Assembly (NCBI GenBank): GCA_014361195.1 | Contig: JACIWA010000001.1 | Coordinates: 214,832 to 278,831 of the forward strand | Length of the DNA: 64,000 bases | Direction: 5' to 3' | From: Thermoplasmatales archaeon | GTDB taxonomy: Archaea; Thermoplasmatota; E2; UBA202; JdFR-43 | Shown here: in pieces, positions 1 through 8,876 of the stretch | Layout of the letters: each line of letters begins with the position of its first letter | Position numbering within the stretch: the first letter of the stretch is position 1 | Notes under the pieces: model-generated | What the model was told of the DNA's origin: nothing | What the model saw: only the letters and a program-made list of their open reading frames with translations | Databases searched by the model: none | Program-made: the position numbers and the translations under genes

Positions 1-1753
1 TGCCATAGTAGTTACCGGTGAGTGTGTTGCCCGTTATGGTGGCTTCTGTGCCAGGCTCATAGTAGTCGGTCACGAGAATGCCCGCGGACTTGGAACCGTC
101 TGAGGCTACGCCCTTGCAATTCGTGATGGTGTTGCCGGTGATAGTAGCCTTGGCACCCCCACCAATTTCAATGCCGTAGTCCAGCCAGTCGCCCTCGCCC
201 TTGCCGATGTAGGTGTTTCCAGTAAACTCTGCATTGGTAACACCGCTACCAAACGCCATTATCCCAATGCGTTGGATATTGGTAAGGGTATTGTTGCTTA
301 CCACCATGTTGTAATTGCCCATGACCACTATACCCCAACCGACATATTGCGAGTAGCCGATATTCTTGATGATGTTGTTATGAATGGTGCCGCTGCCCTT
401 GGAACGGATAGCCTGACTAACATTCTTGCCTTCTCCATCCAGGGTCACATTGCTCAGGTTGAATTCCTTTCCATCCTGTACCAGGAACCATCCACGGGCG
501 TCACCGGTTCCACCGGTATCCTGTGCCGGCTTGATAATAGTGGTTTCCTTGTTTTCACCAATGATGGTCAGGTTCTTGCTGATAACGATCTGCCCCACTT
601 CTACGTAAGTCCCCGCCGACACATAGATGGTGTCGCCTGCGCTGGCGAAGTCAATGGCAGGCTGGATGGCTTCAAAGTGGTTGTTGGACAGATCCCAACC
701 TACTGGTTTGTACATCCAGATGTTGCAGTCACCACGCTCTGTCCCATTCTTCATCGAGGTGAAGAACAGCACCATACTCGATGGCGTTACCGCCTCGGGA
801 TAAAAGTCCCACCACTTGTTTGAGCCATAGCTTCCTGCAGTAACATATACAGGATCGGACCAGCTAGATAGATCCGTCGAGGAAATAGTCATCAACCATT
901 GGTGATCCTGCGCAAGAATGTAGGGAGCAAAGAACAGCCGCCAGGTTTCGCCATCTTTTACCAAGACTGGATCGTAGTCATCATTGGGTGTATCAATGAC
1001 CAGTGTGCTCGACCACGTCTGACCATCCGACGAGGTTGCCAGGTAAATGCTCAGCGGCGGCCCGGCGCCGTACACCACGCGGAAAGTGCCATCTGCCTCC
1101 TGTAAAGCCCGTGGCGTGTAGGTATAGTCCAACGGATCGCCCACCAGCACTGGCAATGACCAACTAACCCCGTCATAGTAGCGCGCATGGATTCCTTTGT
1201 TGCTGTAGTCCATGTAAAAGACCCAGATCTTGCCATCGTTATCTACCAAAGCATCCATGTGGTTGTCAATGGTGGTACCCGTGAAGGCCGCCGTTGGGCC
1301 CTCCCAGGTGAGACCATTGTCCTCGGAGATGAAATAGTAGATACCTACCCCGTTCGCCGCATAGAAAACCCAGATTTTGCCACTGCTGTCCTGCAAGGCA
1401 GCAGGGGTGAACGCACCATGTGAACCCAGCGCTCCATCTGGAATCGAAGGCAAGCATCCCTCGCTCCAGGTCGTCCCGTTGTCGGTGGATTTGACGTAGC
1501 AGATGTCATATTTGTCCGTGTCCGGATCGGAAGGCGCGGGAGAAGTTCTGCCTCTGGCAAAGAACACCCACCACGTCCCATCCGCGGCCTTTAAGAAGCT
1601 CGGGTTGCGGTCATGGTAGGCACTGGTGGTAAGCTGGGCAGCCTGGCTCACCTCAATGGTGTTGCCAGTGTCTGCTCTTGCTTCTTTTACACAGCTCAAA
1701 GCTATCACTAACCCAACCAAAATCAGCCCATATATTACATATTTTCTTTTCAT
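1..1753 (-). CDS. Exported protein with sialidase-like repeats and a C-terminal parallel beta-helix (3' part outside window)
   Basis: The gene reads without a stop from an ATG at 1753 to the window edge, giving about 584 residues. Residues 1-26 form a signal peptide with a basic start and a hydrophobic core ending [10 protein letters not shown]. The next ~330 residues carry Asp-box-like repeats such as STDNGTTW and SEDNGLTW, and recurrent 'DGKIWVFY' strands, as in five-bladed sialidase/glycosidase propellers. Beyond that comes a pectate-lyase/NosD type right-handed beta-helix ([18 protein letters not shown], then NNTL/GNT turns). A strong Shine-Dalgarno AGGAGG precedes the ATG. The body is much richer in G+C than every neighbour while the signal-peptide region is AT-rich, so transfer is likely. 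Substrate unknown; it is probably a cell-surface or secreted carbohydrate- or protein-binding factor. Confidence 0.85.
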   Translation of the reverse strand, partial: MKRKYVIYGLILVGLVIALSCVKEARADTGNTIEVSQAAQLTTSAYHDRNPSFLKAADGTWWVFFARGRTSPAPSDPDTDKYDICYVKSTDNGTTWSEGCLPSIPDGALGSHGAFTPAALQDSSGKIWVFYAANGVGIYYFISEDNGLTWEGPTAAFTGTTIDNHMDALVDNDGKIWVFYMDYSNKGIHARYYDGVSWSLPVLVGDPLDYTYTPRALQEADGTFRVVYGAGPPLSIYLATSSDGQTWSSTLVIDTPNDDYDPVLVKDGETWRLFFAPYILAQDHQWLMTISSTDLSSWSDPVYVTAGSYGSNKWWDFYPEAVTPSSMVLFFTSMKNGTERGDCNIWMYKPVGWDLSNNHFEAIQPAIDFASAGDTIYVSAGTYVEVGQIVISKNLTIIGENKETTIIKPAQDTGGTGDARGWFLVQDGKEFNLSNVTLDGEGKNVSQAIRSKGSGTIHNNIIKNIGYSQYVGWGIVVMGNYNMVVSNNTLTNIQRIGIMAFGSGVTNAEFTGNTYIGKGEGDWLDYGIEIGGGAKATITGNTITNCKGVASDGSKSAGILVTDYYEPGTEATITGNTLTGNYYG

Positions 1754-1890
1754 TTTTTCTGCCTCCTTTTGATAAAGATCAATATTTTAGAGATATATAA
1801 AGACAGCGATGAAAAGACCTTATTTAAATTTTCTATTTTCGAGCAATTTCAAAAATAAAAAGTTTTTAAACTTTTATCGCATTAAAATGG
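1754..1890. promoter_or_regulatory. Divergent promoter region
   Basis: This AT-rich spacer separates two divergent genes. On the minus strand a TATA-like TTTATATA lies near 1793-1801 and the Shine-Dalgarno AAAAGGAGGCAG near 1762-1773, giving a leadered mRNA for the exported protein. On the plus strand TTTTTAAAC at about 1863-1871 sits roughly 25 bases before the ATG at 1891, which fits a leaderless transcript. The boxes are read by eye; no start site is known. Confidence 0.5.
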
Positions 1891-2178
1891 ATGATTATTG
1901 CGGAATTTGCAATATTTCCAACATCTGAAGGTATATCAGTGAGCAAATATGTTAAAAGAGCAATAGAGGAGATAGAAAAAAGAGGACTTAAGCATGAAAC
2001 TGGAGCAATGGCAACAACAATAGAAGCAAAAAATATTGATGAAATTTTTGAAGTAGTAAAGAGATCTTATGAAGCAATTGTTGAAATGGGAGCAAGAAGA
2101 ATACACATAGATTTGAGAATCGACCATCGCCTTGATAAGGATGCAACAATTGAATCAAAGAAAAGGGCGATAAAATGA
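1891..2178 (+). CDS. MTH1187-family thiamine-binding protein
   Basis: This 95-residue protein opens with MIIAEFAIFPTSEGISVSKY and contains a GAMATTIEA segment, both typical of the MTH1187/YqgV (DUF77) family. These small ferredoxin-like-fold proteins form tetramers and, in characterised members, bind thiamine or its precursors; they are not known enzymes. The length fits the family. The stop overlaps the start of rfcS by four bases (ATGA), so the two are probably co-translated, although no functional link to replication is known. The out-of-frame ATG at 1887 was rejected because only the 1891 frame gives the family N-terminus. Confidence 0.85.
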   Translation: MIIAEFAIFPTSEGISVSKYVKRAIEEIEKRGLKHETGAMATTIEAKNIDEIFEVVKRSYEAIVEMGARRIHIDLRIDHRLDKDATIESKKRAIK

Positions 2179-3125
2179 TATGGACGGAGAAATACAGACC
2201 AAACAGGCTCGATGAAATAGTCGGGCAGGAAAATATAGTAAAGAGCTTGAAAGCATATGTAGCAAGCGGTAGCATACCCCATTTGCTTTTTGCTGGGCCT
2301 GCGGGAACAGGGAAAACAACCTGTGCAATTGCAATTGCCAGGGAATTATATGGTGAGAGATGGAGAGAAAATTTTGCGGAGCTGAATGCAAGCGATGAGC
2401 GTGGTTTGGAAGTTGTAAGAAGCAGAATAAAAAATTTTGCAAGAACAGCTCCAATAAGCAATGCCCCCTTCAAAATAATTTTCCTGGATGAGGCAGATGC
2501 TCTCACTCCTGATGCACAAGCTGCGTTGAGGAGAATAATGGAAAGATATACCGCTACTTGTAGATTTATTCTCTCCTGCAATTATAGCAGTAAAATTATA
2601 GAGCCAATTCAGTCAAGGTGTGTTGTTTTCAGATTCTCTACTATAAAAGGAGAGGATATGGAAAAATATATAAGGAAAATAGCGGAAAAAGAAGGTATTG
2701 AAATTGAGCCAGATGGAATGGCATCCCTTATATATGTTGCAAATGGAGATATGAGAAAGGCAATAAATATATTGCAGGTTGCTTCAAATGTATCAAAAGA
2801 GATAAATTCAGATATAATATACAGGGTTACATCTGTTCTTAGGCCGGAAAGTGCTCGCGAGTTATTGGAAATTGCTCTCATTAAAAAAGATTTTTTGATG
2901 GCAAGAGAAAAGCTAGATAAGATGTTTATGGAAGATGGATTATCTGGTGAAGATATAGTAAAAGGACTTCATTCCGCAATATTTGATCTTCCAATAAATG
3001 AAAGGCTTAAAGCAGAGCTGATTGATAGAATTGGAGAAGTGGAATTCAGGATTGTTGAAGGAAGTAATGAAAGAATTCAGCTAGAAGCATTTATTGCATA
3101 CCTTGTTTCAATTGTGAGAAAATGA
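2175..3125 (+). CDS. rfcS: Replication factor C small subunit
   Basis: This 316-residue AAA+ ATPase is the small subunit of the clamp loader, which opens the PCNA ring and places it on primer-template DNA. It shows the RFC box (WTEKYRPNRLDEIVGQ, residues 3-18), Walker A GPAGTGKTT (41-49), Walker B FLDEAD (103-108), sensor 1 SCN (134-136) and the arginine-finger motif SRC (147-149). Length is normal and there is no intein. It overlaps the preceding gene and nth by four bases each (ATGA), making a tight three-gene unit that joins clamp loading to base-excision repair. The large-subunit partner rfcL is at 26827-28140. Confidence 0.97.
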   Translation: MIWTEKYRPNRLDEIVGQENIVKSLKAYVASGSIPHLLFAGPAGTGKTTCAIAIARELYGERWRENFAELNASDERGLEVVRSRIKNFARTAPISNAPFKIIFLDEADALTPDAQAALRRIMERYTATCRFILSCNYSSKIIEPIQSRCVVFRFSTIKGEDMEKYIRKIAEKEGIEIEPDGMASLIYVANGDMRKAINILQVASNVSKEINSDIIYRVTSVLRPESARELLEIALIKKDFLMAREKLDKMFMEDGLSGEDIVKGLHSAIFDLPINERLKAELIDRIGEVEFRIVEGSNERIQLEAFIAYLVSIVRK

Positions 3126-3790
3126 AGCTAACAGATGAAATTTTAGAAGAGTTAAAGAAATACAAAAAGTATTGGTGGAAAGATGACATAAATTTTGAGG
3201 AAATAAAAAAAGATCCTTATAAGCTCCTCATCTTTACAATTCTTTCTCAGAACACTTCTTCAGAAAATACAAGAAGAGCATTCATAAGTTTAAGTAAAAA
3301 ATTTGATTTAATGCCAAGCATATTAGCAAATGCAAGCAAAAATGAGATTGCATCCGCACTAAAGCGAGGGGGCCTCCACAGGGTGAAGGCGGGCAGAATT
3401 AAAGAAGCATCTCGCTACATATGCGAGAAATGGAATGGAGTGATGGACTGGGTTTATAATTTGCCAAAGGAAAAACTAAGGGAGGAGCTCTTAAAAATAC
3501 CTGGAGTAGGAGAAAAAACAGCGGATGTTATAGTCTCTTCAATATATGGGTATGAAAATGCATTTGTTGTAGATACTCATATGAGAAGGATTGCAATAAG
3601 ATTGGGGCTTGCTGATGAAAGCTCTAGCTATAAAGAGATACAGGAGAAATTGAAGAATATTTTTCCTTGGGAAAAAATTGAAAATAAAGAAGAAGTTGCT
3701 GCTCTTTTCTGGCTTATGGCAAAATATACATGCAATGCAAAAAAGCCAAAATGCAATGAATGCCCTCTTGCAAAATTTTGCAAGCGTTAA
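3122..3790 (+). CDS. nth: Endonuclease III-type DNA glycosylase
   Basis: This 222-residue HhH-GPD glycosylase/AP lyase removes oxidised pyrimidines and cuts the abasic site. The helix-hairpin-helix LKIPGVGEKTADVIV lies at 124-138 and includes the catalytic lysine (Lys132). The catalytic Asp is Asp151 in VVDTHMRR. A [4Fe-4S] cluster is ligated by Cys204, 211, 214 and 220 (C-x6-C-x2-C-x5-C). The lysine marks it as bifunctional Nth rather than a monofunctional MutY-like enzyme. Its ATG lies inside the rfcS stop (ATGA), so it should be expressed with the clamp loader. Confidence 0.95.
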   Translation: MKLTDEILEELKKYKKYWWKDDINFEEIKKDPYKLLIFTILSQNTSSENTRRAFISLSKKFDLMPSILANASKNEIASALKRGGLHRVKAGRIKEASRYICEKWNGVMDWVYNLPKEKLREELLKIPGVGEKTADVIVSSIYGYENAFVVDTHMRRIAIRLGLADESSSYKEIQEKLKNIFPWEKIENKEEVAALFWLMAKYTCNAKKPKCNECPLAKFCKR

Positions 3791-3820
3791 TTTTTAATAT
3801 CCTTTATCCATTCATTAGAC

Positions 3821-5704
3821 ATGAAGAAGATAATTATTGCGGGGATAATAGGACTGTTTTTAGTAAGCGGTGTAATGAGTGCAACTCTCGCAGGATACAA
3901 AGATATAAAAACAAAAACAAGCAATTCAATAGAAAAAACATTTTACTTTTCTGAACCAGAAATTTCCAGAGATGGAAAATACCTGGTTGTTTCAGGCAAT
4001 GGAATGAATTCTTTTATGATGGAAGGCTACCCAATTTTGCCATATAAAACTGAAATATTTAAATTCCCAGCTGGAACAAAGATAAATGTGGAATTTTCAA
4101 CGGGAAATATAAATAAGATAAAAATTGATAACAAGGTAAAGCCATATCCATTTTTCACAAAAGCTTTAACAACTGGAAGAATTTTAATTGAAGAAGGAGA
4201 TATATACAGTGAAGAAAGATTTCCAGATAATTTTGTTGATTATAGAATTCTTGCAGGAATTTACAATGGAGAGAGATGCTTAATTCTCTCTGTTTTCTTA
4301 CACCCATACATTTATGAAATTAATGAAAATTCAATCATATATACTGATAAGATAAATCTTAGGATATCTTATGATGGAAATCCATTGCCAGCAGAAACAT
4401 CAACATATGATTTTCTAATAATTTCTCCTGATGCTTGGCTTGATGAGTTAAGCACCTTTAAGCAACACAAGGAAAGCAAGGGAATAAAAACAATAGTAGT
4501 AGGGTTAAGTGAAGTTTATGCTCATCCATCCGCTGTGCATGGAAGAGATGATGCAGAAAAAGTGAAGTATTTCATAAAGAATGCAATTGAAGAATGGGGA
4601 ATAAAATATGTAATGCTTGTTGGAGGAAGGCAGGGAGGAATATTCAATGAAAGATGGCTTATGCCAGTAAGATATACAAATCTTGATGATAGAAGTGGAT
4701 GGGAAACTGGTTATTTAAGCGACTTATATTTTGCAGATATATATAAATATGAAAATGGCTCGATCGCTTTTGAGGACTGGGATAGCAATGGAAATGGAAT
4801 ATATGCGGAATGGAAGGGAATGAAAAAAGACAAGCTTGATTTGGTGCCTGATGTGTATGTTGGCAGGCTTGCTTGCAGAAGTAAAATGGAGCTAAAAATT
4901 GTTATTGAAAAAATAATTAAATATGAATCTGAAAATCAAGCGGGCAAGGAATGGTTCAAAAAGATGGTTGTTGTTGCGGGTGATACATTTCCATATGAGA
5001 CCGATCCATATTTTGATGGTGAAGTAAGCACAGAAAAAGCTCTAGAATACATGAGTGGTTTTGAAGGATTAAAATTATATACTTCAACTGGCACACTCAG
5101 CAAAGCAGATGATATAATTAATGCGGTAAGCAATGGATGTGGCTTCCTGAACTTTGAGGGGCATGGCAATCCGATGAGCTGGGCAACGCATCCGCCATAT
5201 GACGAGAGCACATGGATTGGGATAGATGTTACGCAGTTCCCGCAATTCTCAAATAAGGATATGTACCCAGTTTGTGTTATAGGTGGTTGCCACAACAGCC
5301 AATTCAATGTAAGCATTTTCAACTTGCTGAAAATTAAGCAATTATATGAAACATATTACAAATCTGAATGGAGCCCTGGATGCTTTGGAGAATGGATTGT
5401 TAGAAAAATAGATGGAGGTGCAATAGCAAGCATTGGCTGTACAGGACTTGGCTATGGACTGGTTGGCGACTATAACAAGGATGGAATACCTGATTGCATA
5501 CAGGGCCTAGGAGGATGGATTGATATAGAATTCTTCCGCCTATATGGACAGGAAAAGAGGAGCATACTCGGAGAAATTCATTCACAGGCAATAGCAAACT
5601 ATGTTGCAAATTTCCCGGTTATGAAAAATGAAATTGACTGCAAGACGGTGCAGGAATGGACTTTGCTCGGAGACCCAACATTGAAGATAGGAGGATATAG
5701 CTAA
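3821..5704 (+). CDS. Secreted C25-family (gingipain-like) cysteine peptidase
   Basis: This 627-residue protein begins with a signal peptide (MKKIIIAGIIGLFLVSGVMSA). The C-terminal half has the clan CD catalytic pair: His448 in LNFEGHGNPMSW and Cys490 in CVIGGCHNSQF, each after a hydrophobic strand, and it ends with the GDPTLKIGG segment common to C25 proteins. Residues ~30-190 resemble the beta-rich propeptide of this family. Such enzymes degrade extracellular protein, and archaeal members are thought to support growth on detrital protein. A TTTTTAATAT box about 26 bases before the ATG suggests a leaderless mRNA. A second clan CD peptidase is at 58355-62041. Cleavage specificity cannot be read from sequence. 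Confidence 0.9.
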   Translation: MKKIIIAGIIGLFLVSGVMSATLAGYKDIKTKTSNSIEKTFYFSEPEISRDGKYLVVSGNGMNSFMMEGYPILPYKTEIFKFPAGTKINVEFSTGNINKIKIDNKVKPYPFFTKALTTGRILIEEGDIYSEERFPDNFVDYRILAGIYNGERCLILSVFLHPYIYEINENSIIYTDKINLRISYDGNPLPAETSTYDFLIISPDAWLDELSTFKQHKESKGIKTIVVGLSEVYAHPSAVHGRDDAEKVKYFIKNAIEEWGIKYVMLVGGRQGGIFNERWLMPVRYTNLDDRSGWETGYLSDLYFADIYKYENGSIAFEDWDSNGNGIYAEWKGMKKDKLDLVPDVYVGRLACRSKMELKIVIEKIIKYESENQAGKEWFKKMVVVAGDTFPYETDPYFDGEVSTEKALEYMSGFEGLKLYTSTGTLSKADDIINAVSNGCGFLNFEGHGNPMSWATHPPYDESTWIGIDVTQFPQFSNKDMYPVCVIGGCHNSQFNVSIFNLLKIKQLYETYYKSEWSPGCFGEWIVRKIDGGAIASIGCTGLGYGLVGDYNKDGIPDCIQGLGGWIDIEFFRLYGQEKRSILGEIHSQAIANYVANFPVMKNEIDCKTVQEWTLLGDPTLKIGGYS

Positions 5705-5733
5705 ATTTTTTAAACCTCTTTCCTTTTTTATTC

Positions 5734-6036
5734 ATGCATATATTTCAGCTCCTGCTCGGAATAATAACCTTAGCTTCCCTTATTCTGCCCATCTTTTCCT
5801 ACATTTATTTTCTTAAAATAATGAAATTGATAAAGGTAAGGGTTGGAAACCTTATTTTCATAGCATGTCTGATAATGCTTATAGCATATTCTTTTTTCCT
5901 TTCACCATGGATTTTTATCGGCTCTGATATATATGAAATAAGGTTGCTTTCCTATTCCCTTATCTCCATTGCTTTAATTATCCTGAGCTATGCAGTAATA
6001 AAAATATATATTGCATGGAGGGGGCTAAAAATATGA
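5734..6036 (+). CDS. Small membrane protein upstream of a histidine kinase
   Basis: This 100-residue protein is almost wholly hydrophobic, with three predicted membrane helices (about residues 5-28, 39-58 and 67-90) joined by short loops. I do not recognise a family. The layout resembles the N-terminal sensor region of the kinase that follows, with which it overlaps by four bases (ATGA at 6033-6036). It may be an accessory subunit of the sensor or a split-off copy of its membrane domain; both are inference. Confidence 0.75.
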   Translation: MHIFQLLLGIITLASLILPIFSYIYFLKIMKLIKVRVGNLIFIACLIMLIAYSFFLSPWIFIGSDIYEIRLLSYSLISIALIILSYAVIKIYIAWRGLKI

Positions 6037-7778
6037 TTTTTTTCTTGAACATTTTTAATATCTTCCTATCCTTTCTGATAATATATTTTGCGATAAAGGT
6101 ATATGCAAGTTACAGAAAAAAATACTTAAAATTTTTTATCCTCTCACTTCTACTCATCCCACTAATTTTTATTTATTCCATATTCGAATTCGCTCATTCT
6201 TTACCAATAGAGTGGATAATAGTTTATCCTTCTTTCATGTTAATTGTAGAATTAACGATAATAATTGGGCAGAAAATCTTAATCTCTTCTATAAAAAGTG
6301 AGGGAGAAGAGGAATATAAAATATTGCTTCGTGAAGATGTTGCAATGCTTAGAAGCTTTCAGAAATTATCAAACTACCTAATAGGTAAGATATCTCCTCT
6401 AATAGGAATAGAAAGCATAAAAAATATTTTGGATGAGACAACAAGTTTATATCCTTCTCTTGTAGGAAGCTATATAGGGATGGATGAAAAATTGCAGATA
6501 AAAACAATTGAAGAAAATATTGATAAAATAGAAAAAGAGAATATTGCAGAAGGATTTTTATATTTAATAACAAAACTTATTGAGATTTATTCCACATTTG
6601 TGCCTTATGAAAAGATAATCGAGGAAATAAGAGATGAAATAGAAAAAATAGATAAAAAGGTAGTTAAATGGTTTATCCCATTTGCATTCTTTAAGTTAGT
6701 TATGGAGCCATTGATAAGGAACTGCAGCATGGACGAAATAAGGGAAATAAGAATTTCTGTTGATATAGAAGGAATTAAAATAAATAAGAAAGGGGAGATA
6801 ATTTTTCACAAAATTTATTCCTTCGGGGAAAATGAAAGAGAGGATAAATATATAGATTTTCTTGATAAATGCTATCCAATTTTTTTTAAAATTTATGGAA
6901 GAAATGCGGACAAAAAATTAACAGAAAATTTTAGAAAATTGCCAAGCAATATAAAGGAAGAAATGTATAGATATGATTTTATAAAGAAACTCCCGGAAAA
7001 AATTCTTGAAGAAGAAAAAATAACACTTATTAGCAGAGAAAAATCGCTGGAAGAGCTAATTGAAAGGCAGAAAAAGCTTGAAGAGGCATATAAAAGACTT
7101 TCTGAAGCAAAGCTTGACAAAATGAAATCAACTTTTATTGATACAATGGCACATGAATTAAAAACACCTCTTACCGCAATAAAAACATATAATGATTTGT
7201 TAAGCAAAGAAAAGCTCGGAAAATTGACAAAATCGCAGAAAGAAATTCTGGAAAAAATGTCAAAAAATATAGACAGACTGATAAAAATCATTGATGATAT
7301 GCTTCATATTCCTTCTGTAGAAATGCAGGATTTAGAGCTTAGGAAGGAAAAATTTTATTTTAAAGAAATTATTGAAAACATAATCAGCGAGCTTGAAGAA
7401 ACAATAAAAGATAAAAAACAGAAAGTTCATATAGATATAGGAAAATTATATGCAAAAGGTGATAAAAAATTGATTGAAAAAGCAATAAAGAATGTGATAT
7501 CAAATGCGGTAAAATATACTCCCCCCAAGGGCTCAATCTTCGTCAGGGGCTTCAAAGAAGGGAATTATGCCCATCTAATAATAGAAGATACTGGAAGTGG
7601 CATACCAGGTGAGGAGCTCGAAAAAATTTTTGAACCATTCTACAGGGGCAAGAACGGGGGGGCGGGGCTGGGGCTTGCGATAGCTAAAAATATTGTCGAG
7701 GCGCATGGCGGAAGAGTATGGGCGGAGAGCGAGATTGGAAAAGGTGCGAGATTTCACATAGTTTTGGGATGCATATGA
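6033..7778 (+). CDS. Membrane histidine kinase
   Basis: About 581 residues. The N-terminus has three membrane helices (roughly 1-25, 33-53, 62-84), then a ~250-residue helical region of unknown type, a coiled coil (~330-365) and a standard kinase core: H-box MAHELKTPLT with phosphoacceptor His374, N-box NVISNAVKYTP, G1 DTGSGIP, F-box FEPFYRG and G2 GAGLGLAIA. The ATG at 6033 is preferred to the in-frame ATG at 6015, because GGAGGGG at 6017-6023 is then a correctly spaced ribosome site and the start overlaps the upstream stop. It overlaps the response regulator by four bases, so the two form a matched pair. The signal is unknown. Confidence 0.92.
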   Translation: MIFFLNIFNIFLSFLIIYFAIKVYASYRKKYLKFFILSLLLIPLIFIYSIFEFAHSLPIEWIIVYPSFMLIVELTIIIGQKILISSIKSEGEEEYKILLREDVAMLRSFQKLSNYLIGKISPLIGIESIKNILDETTSLYPSLVGSYIGMDEKLQIKTIEENIDKIEKENIAEGFLYLITKLIEIYSTFVPYEKIIEEIRDEIEKIDKKVVKWFIPFAFFKLVMEPLIRNCSMDEIREIRISVDIEGIKINKKGEIIFHKIYSFGENEREDKYIDFLDKCYPIFFKIYGRNADKKLTENFRKLPSNIKEEMYRYDFIKKLPEKILEEEKITLISREKSLEELIERQKKLEEAYKRLSEAKLDKMKSTFIDTMAHELKTPLTAIKTYNDLLSKEKLGKLTKSQKEILEKMSKNIDRLIKIIDDMLHIPSVEMQDLELRKEKFYFKEIIENIISELEETIKDKKQKVHIDIGKLYAKGDKKLIEKAIKNVISNAVKYTPPKGSIFVRGFKEGNYAHLIIEDTGSGIPGEELEKIFEPFYRGKNGGAGLGLAIAKNIVEAHGGRVWAESEIGKGARFHIVLGCI

Positions 7779-8815
7779 TAAAGGAAATACTTTTTGTTGA
7801 TGATGATGAGGAAATTCTTGAAGCGGCGAAAACATCTCTTGAAGTATATGGCTATAAGGTTAATACCGCTAAAAGTGGAAAGGAATGCCTGGAAAAAATT
7901 GATAGGGCGGATATTGTATTTCTTGATATAAAAATGCCAGGAATGGATGGTATTGAAACACTGAAAGAGATAAAAAAGAGGAGGGAGTTTTTGCCGGTAA
8001 TAATGATAACCGCATATGCAACTGTAGATACCGCTATAGAAGCAATGAAGGAAGGGGCAAGTGATTACATAAGAAAGCCATTTAATTTTGAGGAACTTGA
8101 AAAAAGTATATTGGCGGTTATAGAGGATATAAAATTTAAGAAAATGGAAGAATTTCATGAAGAGGACTACATTGATATATTTTTAAATCTGGCAAAAGAA
8201 AGAAAGGGAATATGCATAGCGAGGGAATTTAATGCTTTGAAAGGTGCTCAAAATATAAAAATTATCCCCCTTGAAAGGGAGTTAAAGCCAAGAAAAATAG
8301 AAGAAATTAAAAAAGAACTAGAAGAAAATATGGAAGAGAATGGTGTTATTCTGCTCATGAATCTTGAATATATTTTGAACAATAATAATTTTCTGGCTAC
8401 AAGAGAATTTCTTGATTGGCTTAACAAGAAAAGTGCTTCAAAGAATTCAAAAATTATAATATCTGCAAATTTTGAAAAAGTAGATGCAAAAGAAAGACAG
8501 ATTTTGCAAGATTTAATAATAGATATACATCTGGGAATATTTTCAGAATCAATATCAAATTATATAAGGAGAAAAATAATAAGTTTGCTTTCAGATGGAG
8601 GAAGTTATCCTTTCACAAAAATAGCACAGGAAATAGGAATAGATGATAATCCAAAGCTCAGCTTTCATCTTAAAAAATTAAAAGATGATGGAGTTCTTGA
8701 GCAGGATAGTGAGAAAAGATATAAGCTATCAAAAATCGGAAAAGAAACAGCGGAATTTTTAAAGAGTATGAAAGAAAATAAGATGAAAAAACCTTTCTGG
8801 ATGTCATTTAAGTAG
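7775..8815 (+). CDS. Response regulator: receiver, DUF835-like and winged-helix domains
   Basis: About 346 residues. The receiver domain (1-~120) has the acidic pocket VDDDEE, phosphorylated Asp51 in FLDIKMPGMDG, Thr79 and Lys101 (RKPF). The middle (~140-250) resembles DUF835, an archaeal domain often attached to histidine kinases (VILLMNLEYIL..NNNFLATREFLDWL). The last ~80 residues form an ArsR-like winged helix (IAQEIGIDDNPKLSFHLKKLKDDG). It therefore looks like a phosphorylation-controlled transcription factor, uncommon in archaea, where most receivers lack a DNA-binding domain. The ATG at 7775 overlaps the kinase stop and gives a canonical receiver start; the ATG at 7718 would add antisense-like residues from the kinase frame. 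Confidence 0.9.
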   Translation: MIKEILFVDDDEEILEAAKTSLEVYGYKVNTAKSGKECLEKIDRADIVFLDIKMPGMDGIETLKEIKKRREFLPVIMITAYATVDTAIEAMKEGASDYIRKPFNFEELEKSILAVIEDIKFKKMEEFHEEDYIDIFLNLAKERKGICIAREFNALKGAQNIKIIPLERELKPRKIEEIKKELEENMEENGVILLMNLEYILNNNNFLATREFLDWLNKKSASKNSKIIISANFEKVDAKERQILQDLIIDIHLGIFSESISNYIRRKIISLLSDGGSYPFTKIAQEIGIDDNPKLSFHLKKLKDDGVLEQDSEKRYKLSKIGKETAEFLKSMKENKMKKPFWMSFK

Positions 8816-8832
8816 AATTTAATTTTAATAAA

Positions 8833-8841
8833 TTTTTTTTT
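8833..8841 (+). terminator. Poly-T run after the signalling operon
   Basis: A run of nine T residues follows the response-regulator stop by about 17 bases, before the promoter of the next gene. Archaeal RNA polymerase terminates at such T tracts without needing a hairpin. This is inference from sequence only. Confidence 0.4.
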
Positions 8842-8851
8842 AGAGAAAAAT

Positions 8852-8861
8852 TATATTTATT
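8852..8861 (+). promoter_or_regulatory. TATA-like box for the LuxE/transglutaminase operon
   Basis: TTATATTTAT lies about 20-25 bases before the ATG at 8877 and about 30 before an alternative in-frame ATG at 8886, with a purine-rich AGAGAAAAA just upstream as a possible BRE. A leaderless or near-leaderless transcript is likely. Confidence 0.45.
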
Positions 8862-8876
8862 TCTGGAATAAAAAAC

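Noticed and set aside
272..823. 183-residue open frame on the plus strand
   Set aside because: It is antisense to the GC-rich exported protein, whose minus-strand frame gives a signal peptide, Asp-box repeats and beta-helix coils; long opposite frames are expected in GC-rich DNA.
1988..2581. 197-residue minus-strand frame across rfcS
   Set aside because: It is the shadow of rfcS and the thiamine-binding gene; composition is hydrophobic nonsense with no motif.
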